Shown piece by piece: positions 57,494 to 64,000 of a stretch of 64,000 nucleotides of DNA. The notes beneath the pieces were generated by a model. The model saw nothing but the letters and a program-made list of their open reading frames with translations, had not been told where the DNA came from and did no database searches. Source of the DNA: Chrysoperla carnea (Eukaryota > Arthropoda > Insecta > Neuroptera > Chrysopidae); assembly GCF_905475395.1 (NCBI RefSeq), contig NC_058338.1:89451435-89515434 (forward strand). Direction: 5' to 3'. The stretch's first letter is position 1. Each line of letters starts with the position of its first letter. A program made the position numbers and the translations under genes.

Positions 57494-58974
57494 AGCGCCC
57501 GAACTTTAAATTTAAATTATATGAGTTGTGTATGAGCTATTACTTTTTTTTATTTGAAAAAGTATTTGGGATAGCTTTCTTTTGTAAAAACAGGATGTTG
57601 AAACTTTGGAAGAAAAAAAACATATTTTTGTAAATACTTCCAAAATGTATACCTAGAAAAAAATTTGACAGTATGAGTTAAGAATTTTTCATTATTTAAG
57701 GTCTATGATGATACATTACGAAAGCTAGCGGTAGAGTAATGGGTGTGCCGTCACCCCGTTGCGAGAAAAAATGTCTTCTTCCTCTTGAATCTACTAAAAT
57801 TTTCTGGTTCTGTAAATAGTTAGTTACATCACGCTTCGTCGAAACGTGAGATTTCAGGTTATCTACAGCCTCAAAAATATCCTGAAAATGACCTGAAAAA
57901 TAAATTACTACCGAAATCCTGGAATAATCTTGGATTGTTTATACAAGTTCATAAAACTCCGTGAATTTTCTAAATATTTTAAAATAATTATATTTTTTTA
58001 CAAACTTTATTTGAGTTTAGTTTTCTTAAAAGCTTTGTATCAAAATACAGGATGTCTTTCTTTTTTAAGTTTACATATGCTTGAAACTCGAAAAATAACT
58101 TTTATCGACAAAAATGCTTCAAGTTAAAAATGTTGGGTGCGTGACATCCAACATTAACATTAAACTTGACCTAGGTTTTCAAGCTCAATGAAAAGCTCAT
58201 TCTACTCCATAACTGATAATCGATCGACACTTTAAATTAGAAAGTTGTTATTGATCAAAAAAGTACAATTTTTGCTCGAAACATTTTTCCGCAAACCGTA
58301 TAGTTTAGGTAAAAAGTGACTGAAAAAGTTTGCCCAACATTTTTTTTTCGTATCAAAATTGTTATTTTGTATAATTGTTTCTGCGAAATTTAAGCAGTCT
58401 TCGAAAAAAAATTTCCAATAAATCCAATAAAAGTGATTTGTTATTCTATAAAGGCCATTTTTGTTCAAATTGAATGAACAAACGCACAAAAAGTTAGAGT
58501 TTTGGTATCAATTACTGTTTAAACTATTCGGTTTACAAAAAATGTTAGTATATTCATAAAGAACAACTTTCTAATTTAAAGCGTTGATCTAATGTTGATC
58601 AGTTATGAATCAAAGTGAATTTTTAATTGAACCTGAAAACTTAGGTCGAATTCGATGCCGGTATAAGATTTGCGCCTTTGAAACTAACATTTTTCGTTTG
58701 AAACATTTTCCTCGATTAAATTTATCGACTTTCAAGCCTATGTTTAAATTAATTATGTATTCACATGACACTCCGTATGTATTATTTATTTAACTCATAC
58801 TAAACTTTAAGCATAAACCCGTGCTTAAAAAAAATTGTTCATTTGGAATTTTCCAAGATTTATTGTTAAATATCCTAGAATAGTCCTGGAATAAAATATT
58901 TTTGGTTCTACAGTACCCTGTATTTTTTTTCTCATAAACACTGCATTGTTTAATTTAAGTTTAAAGTTCGGACA
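57494..58974. mobile_element. Repeat family D with inverted ends
   Basis: Left GCGCCCGAACTTTAAATTTA and right (reverse complement) GTGTCCGAACTTTAAACTTA are inverted. The interior contains further inverted pairs, for example AACTTTCTAATTTAAAGCG at 58560-58590 against CACTTTAAATTAGAAAGTT near 58230. Related text occurs at 43870-44560. No transposase is coded. Confidence 0.65.
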
Positions 58975-59611
58975 CTATTTATGGAAACCCTTTATTTACC
59001 AGTATTGTTATGATTGCTTACTGCATGGAGTGAATCTCATTATAATTTTATAACACACACAATGATGTGAACATTTGCGTGAGAGAAATGACCGATAATG
59101 ACTATCTATAATTTTTCAGTTTTTTGTTTTGTTCGCTAATATAAAAAAAATAAAAAAACGTATAAATTTGCATCCGGCATATTCAGCAAATATCCGTTTT
59201 ATTTACAATCCTTTTATTATGTTATGTAGGTGATTGTCATCTCATATAAAATCGCGTCTGTTTTTTTAAGCGCACTGGTGTTCAGTTAGTTTTTCTGGTC
59301 GGTGTTTGTAACGTTGGATAATTGAGAATAATTAATTTTATTTTGATATGCATATTTTTTTTTATTGTATCATTTATGTGTTTAATTTTTTATAGTCTAT
59401 TTATCGTAGAATGGAAAATGATGTATAATGCTTAATTCTTTATTCTTTAATTTACTACAATAATTGGGATTGACAATTAAGTTTGTAATGATATGTACCC
59501 TACCATATATTTTATGTTAATGCCTTCTAATTTTCATCTTTTGTGGTATAATTTAATTTTAGAAAACAGAGAAAGTTTGACTTTACCGTGAGAAGGCTTG
59601 TATTTATACCG
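58975..59611. other. Intergenic, no gene seen
   Basis: AT-rich, no supported feature. Confidence 0.5.
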
Positions 59612-60190
59612 TTAAGGTAGTACGGCCAATATTAAACTTAAGGTTGAAATTATTTGTACCTTATTTTCAACTTTGATGATGAATTTTGTTATAACTTCAT
59701 GAATGTAGACGAAAAATAAGAATACAATTTTTCGATATTTGTCTTGGTTTTCGAAATATTGAAAGTTAAATAATTAAACAAAACTTTCAATTTTCAATAT
59801 TTTGAAAATTATTTCAGGTATATAAAAATTTTATTATTACTTTTCGTCTTATATTGTCAAGTTATTACATCACCCACCATAATAATTGAAAATATATATT
59901 TTTTAAATTTGTGTCCCTACGGTGCTCATAAATCCTTAATGAGTCGGTTTTTTTTTTTCAAAAATTTATTGAGGTTTTAAATAGTTTTTTAGGTTTTAAA
60001 TACTTTGATAAAATTTTTTTTTTTTTTAAATTTCCTACGACTAGTTTTGGAGAAATCTACGAAAATTTTAATATGCCTACTTTTGAAGTAAATTATTTAA
60101 TTAAATAATCGGGCAACCTCCCCTAAAATTTTCAGAATTGATTTAGACTTAGCCCAATTTCATATAAAAAAATTAAGCTTTTATACAAAA
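59612..60190 (+). mobile_element. TTAA-flanked MITE, family B, with companion block
   Basis: TTAA at 59612-59615 then GGTAGTACGGCC (the GAGCACC part is deleted); the short form ends GGTGCTCATAAATCC before TTAA (59936-59939). The companion block continues to about 60190. Confidence 0.75.
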
Positions 60191-60245
60191 TTAAATTAGA
60201 TAAATTTTCACTTTGAAACATTTCAATATCTATAGAGCAGTTGCC

Positions 60246-60284
60246 AACCCCAGTGGCTCAGTTGGTTGAATAAAGGGCGGCGAC
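60246..60284 (+). repeat. A-box fragment, possible SINE head
   Basis: AACCCCAGTGGCTCAGTTGG then TTGAATAAAGG contains TGGCTCAGTTGG, an exact fit to the tRNA A-box consensus TRGCNNAGYNGG. No B-box follows in the next 80 bases, so it is at most the truncated head of a tRNA-derived element. Confidence 0.4.
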
Positions 60285-60371
60285 TTTTTTTATATCAACG
60301 TGCCATTTTTTCTAAAGAAATGTTTAATGAGGCTATAGACGTGTACGATACTTCCTAGTTTGAAATTCTTT

Positions 60372-60966
60372 GATGCATTTATTACAAGACTACAAGCACA
60401 TGCTAAAATTTTTCGGATGAAATGAAATTTTCAGGAATCATGTTGAATAAGATAAAGTAAGTTTAAGCAGCATGGTGTCATTTTTGCGCGGTACAGATTA
60501 GTACAGGTGAGAATATGAATGTCACACCCCTTGATGTTTTACTTCTGCACCAACAAATATTTACGGCGTTGCTGAATACTTACTCTGCATAAGTATTCGA
60601 AGCAAGCGAATTACATAAATGCCGTACAGTAATAAATCACGTAGAGCTGTGGGATTTGACAGAAGATCAAATATTTTTTTTAACTTCCGATACCGAAGTT
60701 ACCGGATTTATTTCTCTATCAATTTTATGTAATTCGTTTCGAATACTTATGTAGCGTTAGTATCCAGCAACGCCGTACATATTTGCTAGTATAGGGATGA
60801 GCCACCAAGGGGTTTAACATTCATATTCTCACCTGTACCGCGGAAAACTAGCGCCATGGTGCTTAAAATTACTTTTACATGTAGGAGCATCTTTTTTAAC
60901 ATGATTCCTGGTGAGTCATTTCTCCCGAAAAAGTTTAGATAAGGCTTGTCTAATAATAAGTGCATC
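60372..60966. mobile_element. MITE with long inverted arms
   Basis: The arms share, inverted: CAGGAATCATGTT, TTTAAGCASCATGG, GCGCGGTACAG / CCGCGGTACAG, GTGAGAATATGAATGT, ACCCCTTG, CGGCGTTGCTG and ATAAGTATTCGAA. The outer limits ATGCATTTATT / ATGCACTTATT set the span. No duplication or coding sequence resolved. Confidence 0.75.
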
Positions 60967-61023
60967 AGAGATGTGTCGATTGTTATTTTTGTTATGCACT
61001 GTAGATGTACTTGTATAATTAAT

Positions 61024-61083
61024 TGCACAAAAAATGCACTTATTACATATAATATTATATGTAATCTGATGCATTTTTTGTGG
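61024..61083. repeat. Hairpin with 24-bp perfect palindromic core
   Basis: The core ATTACATATAAT with its exact complement is at 61042-61065. Outer arms CACAAAAAATGCA and TGCATTTTTTGTG flank it, making a long interrupted hairpin. Confidence 0.8.
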
Positions 61084-61500
61084 AATTGAGTATACCATCG
61101 ATAAAAGATGCAAAAATGATAAAAAAACTTCAGGATTTTTACATATTTTAGGGCGCGGCGCGACAGACTATTTATCGAAAGTCTAGGTGTACAAAATTCT
61201 CAGTCCAAAACCATTTCCGAAACCGTTTTAGTTAATTTTTTGTTGTTAACATAAATGGCGCTTGGATTTACGAAAGAAAGTAAATGTGAATGAATGATAG
61301 CGGAATAATAGATTAGACCTGTTTTTTTGGAGGAATTCCAAAAATTAATGGCATCTAGATCATATCCCTGGTCTATTTTTCAGGCTATATGACTGGTCTA
61401 GATTCGAATTAATAACCATTTAATATTTTACAAACTTAATTGTTAATTATGTTATTGTCCCCATTTTTAATTAAATTATTATGAAATTTTTCTATTTTAG
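61084..61500. other. Upstream intron/UTR of the secreted-protein gene
   Basis: It ends in a strong acceptor, TTTTTCTATTTTAG at 61500, so a non-coding first exon must lie upstream. That exon was not located. Confidence 0.5.
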
Positions 61501-63119
61501 CTAAAATGGACAAGACTATGTGTCTTAAAACATTTATGCTTGTTTTTATACTGCAAATATCACAATTTAATTGTGATCATGCTGGAAAAGTATGGGAAGT
61601 AGTTCCAATAAAAAATCCATTGGAAAAAGAATCAGATTCCGTAAAAATTGTACCAGTAAATCAAGATTCAGTTCTTGAAGTTCATCAAGTATCTGGTCAT
61701 GGAGATCGTATAAAACGAGAACCAATGTATCATGTGTTAGAATCAGAAGGTTTGAAAAGCCATTTCGAAATTTTACCATCAACTGAGAGCACACAATTTG
61801 ATGCATCCACATTTTGGCATCGAGTTGGTAAACGAGCTGTTGAACTCCAAGATGATCCAAACAAACCACATAGTCGTGGACCTGATGGAGATAAAAAGTT
61901 ATCTGATAAATATACAAACATTGATGAATCGAAAAATGAAGCCCTACCTGATAAAACCTTTACAAATAATCGCGAAGCACGTGGTGCAACTAAAGAACAA
62001 TGGATTAAACAACCATACCCAGTAGATTTTCAAAGTCAAAAGATTAATAGTAACGATCAACGAACATCTAGTTCCAATAATGACGATCTAACAGTACGAG
62101 CACCAAGAGTTCACTTTGTAACAAATCAAAAACGTTTAGATGCCTCTGAAACACGAGATCGGCAATCAGATGTGCAAAGAGTTCAACCATCCCCGAATAC
62201 AGCATCTGCTATAAGTGGAGCACCAAGAACAACCCGAATGTATGACAGTCGCGGGGAAGTAGATTCTCCACCTTCTCCAAATCTACGAGTTTTTGATCCA
62301 TATGAATATAAAGACCGACGCCGTTCATATGAAAGAGATTATAATCGATATGATTTAGATACTCCAAGGTACCCAACTACACGATATAATGAATATGAAT
62401 TAAATCATAGACTTCCAGCTCAAAAGAAACCCCAGCGTATTATTTATTATGCAAGCTTACCTGAAGTAGTTCGAACACCTCCGAATGTAGACTTACGATA
62501 TCGATCACCAGAACCACCTCCACCGTACGATCGTTACGACAGGCATTATGGGCAAGGTTTACATGATGGCCAAGTGACATCATCACCAGTGTCCGTTGCT
62601 GATACAAATGCTCCTGTATACTATGATCGAGACAATCGTTATGATTTACCAGCAACATATATTCCACGACATTACCGAAAATACCCGAATGGTCCACCAC
62701 CGCCACCACTGTACCCGGTAAATTATGGTAGTTATCATTCCAGTCAACTTGGATATGAAGGACCAGAACCTTTACCTCCACCGTATAGACGACGACCATT
62801 TTACCCAGAAAACTACGAGCGTAGACCATTAGGTCCCCCACATGACTTGATGGGTGTGAATAAAGAACGTTTAACAGATGTGAATCGAAATCCTGATGAT
62901 ATTCCACCATCTTCAGGACGACGTGATAAAATTAATGGACAATATTTGTCTTCAACCAAAATATCTGCAGCTGTTAATGTTAAGGATAATGATAGAAAAA
63001 TTCCCGAACGAGTAGTTTACGCAGACAGAGAGCGGCAGTACGTTTATGCACCACCTTCATTTCAATTAGCCGATGATGAATCTGTAAATAACTTTGATGA
63101 CGACTCACGTCCTTATTAA
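61501..63119 (+). CDS. Secreted Pro/Tyr/Arg-rich protein with prohormone-like cleavage sites
   Basis: The exon starts at 61501 after its acceptor, with ATG at 61506 and stop at 63119 (537 aa, one coding exon). Residues 1-23 form a clear signal peptide (hydrophobic FMLVFILQISQF, then NC-D). Residues 70-71 are Lys-Arg and 108-110 Gly-Lys-Arg, enclosing a 36-residue segment (72-107) that ends STFWHRV; Gly108 would supply a C-terminal amide. Beyond that the chain is acidic/basic, disordered, and from about 270 to 480 rich in Pro, Tyr and Arg (RYDRYDR-like, PPPPPLYP). It may be a neuropeptide-type precursor, or an extracellular or cuticle-associated structural protein. I do not recognise the family. 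Confidence 0.85.
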
Positions 63120-63240
63120 TTTATTGGTATCTAAAAAATTAGTATCATTGTAGAAACAAAATTATTAAAAAAATTTCTAGAAAACATCACTTTATTGTTA
63201 TAAAGCACTTCAATATTGGGAATAGAACAGCCAGTAAACA

Positions 63241-63864
63241 TAATAATACAGAGAATAAAGAGATTTTACTTCGGAAAAATTCCTGGAAAGCTGGATTTTT
63301 GCATGAAGCTTCTTTCGTGGCTCCCAACAAAATCTCAAAAGTCCCCATCAATCCGAATGCCTCTACAAAAGTTATCTGGAGTCAAAAGTCACAAAATACA
63401 ATTTTTCGTGAATATTTTGTTTCCGGTCACTATTATCGAAAAATAGTGGTTATCAAATTTGTACTTTAGGAAATTTCCTACAAATAACATACAATTACTT
63501 TTTTTCGTGAAGCTATCGGTTTCTATAAATGAAATAAGTATTAAAACACAGTTTGGTACAACTTTTTGAATCGAATTTTCTTAAAAACCGTTAGTCTTAC
63601 GAAAAAAAGTAATGTATGTTTTTTGTAGGAAATTTTCTAACAATTTGATAGCCGTAATTTTTTCGATAACAGTGACCGTTAATGAAATATTCCCATTGTG
63701 TGATCTTTAAGTTACCCTAGGGAACTTTTATAACGGCATATGGATCGATTTTGATCGAAACTTTTGAGATTTTGTTTAGAACCACAAATAGAAGGTTCAT
63801 ACCAAAATATATACAGCGTTCCGAGAATTATTCCGAAGTTCGATCTTTATTTATTATTCCCTGG
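63241..63864. mobile_element. MITE with long inverted arms after the secreted-protein gene
   Basis: The arms mirror around about 63552. They share AATCTCAAAAGT, CGGTCACTRTTATCGAAAAA, AATTTCCTACAAA, ACATACA, ATTACTTTTTTTCGT and, further out, ACTTCGGAAWAATTC. An AATAAA at 63254-63259 in its left edge is the first poly(A) signal after the gene. Confidence 0.75.
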
Positions 63865-64000
63865 ATTATAAGATCTCATTTCGGTATCAAAAGTAGAAAA
63901 ATCGGATTCAAATTTCATGTTAACGTTTTAAGTAATGTCAGTTGTTTCAGTATTATAGTTCATTAAAATTACTGTAGACTTTTTTATTTCAAAAAGATTC
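63865..64000. other. Window end, no feature
   Basis: AT-rich flank with nothing recognised. Confidence 0.5.

Noticed and set aside
61567-62910. Minus-strand frames of 116 and 156 codons
   Set aside because: Antisense of the secreted-protein exon, which has the signal peptide and splice acceptor.

Overview
The window is animal nuclear DNA, almost certainly from an insect. It is AT-rich, its genes are split by GT-AG introns, and it is packed with inverted-repeat DNA transposons, retroelement fragments and a tRNA-derived SINE. The insect order cannot be fixed from the sequence.

Recognised genes, left to right: (1) a Flattop/CFAP126 homologue (+, three coding exons from 4285 to 5804, first exon not found); (2) an unrecognised His/Ser-rich 452-478 aa reading frame immediately downstream (5924-7366, +); (3) the peroxisomal E3 ligase PEX10 (-, three exons, 13643-12635, 291 aa); (4) the large subunit of chromatin assembly factor 1, CHAF1A/CAF-1 p150 (+, four exons, 15554-27147, 839 aa), with an E2F-type site about 120 bp upstream; (5) a KLF15-like zinc-finger gene on the opposite strand inside CHAF1A intron 3 (21931-20966); (6) a 17-finger C2H2 protein (-, two exons, 39553-37578, 638 aa); (7) a secreted Pro/Tyr/Arg-rich protein with prohormone-type cleavage sites (+, 61506-63119, 537 aa).

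Mobile DNA fills most of the rest. It includes a hAT-type element with a perfect 8-bp duplication (7780-8783); a long-palindrome element with a broken transposon gene (9922-12436); a TA-flanked MITE (16437-16890); a pogo/Tigger remnant (24377-25180); a three-copy MITE family with CATG ends (30838, 39680, 41770); a truncated CsRn1-like Ty3/gypsy element with a tRNA-Trp primer site (31297-33709); a decayed I/R1-type LINE (34343-36405); an element carrying a broken USP-like protease gene (about 40130-41790); a 4-kb foldback-like palindrome (about 41928-45883); and several TTAA-flanked MITEs. Two high-copy families recur: family A (starts CAAGTGAAAACAAAC, ends ATGGTATAAAA) and family B (TTAA then GGTAGTACGAGCACC). 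At 17491-18296 an A copy sits inside a B copy.

The genes form no operon or pathway. CHAF1A (replication-coupled histone deposition) and PEX10 (peroxisomal import) are housekeeping neighbours; Flattop is axonemal. From about 40 to 61 kb I see no intact gene, only transposon-derived sequence. I found no convincing new biological system. The most distinctive observations are the Flattop/downstream-ORF arrangement, the recent 420-bp duplication in the zinc-finger array, the candidate amidated peptide precursor and the palindromic transposons.
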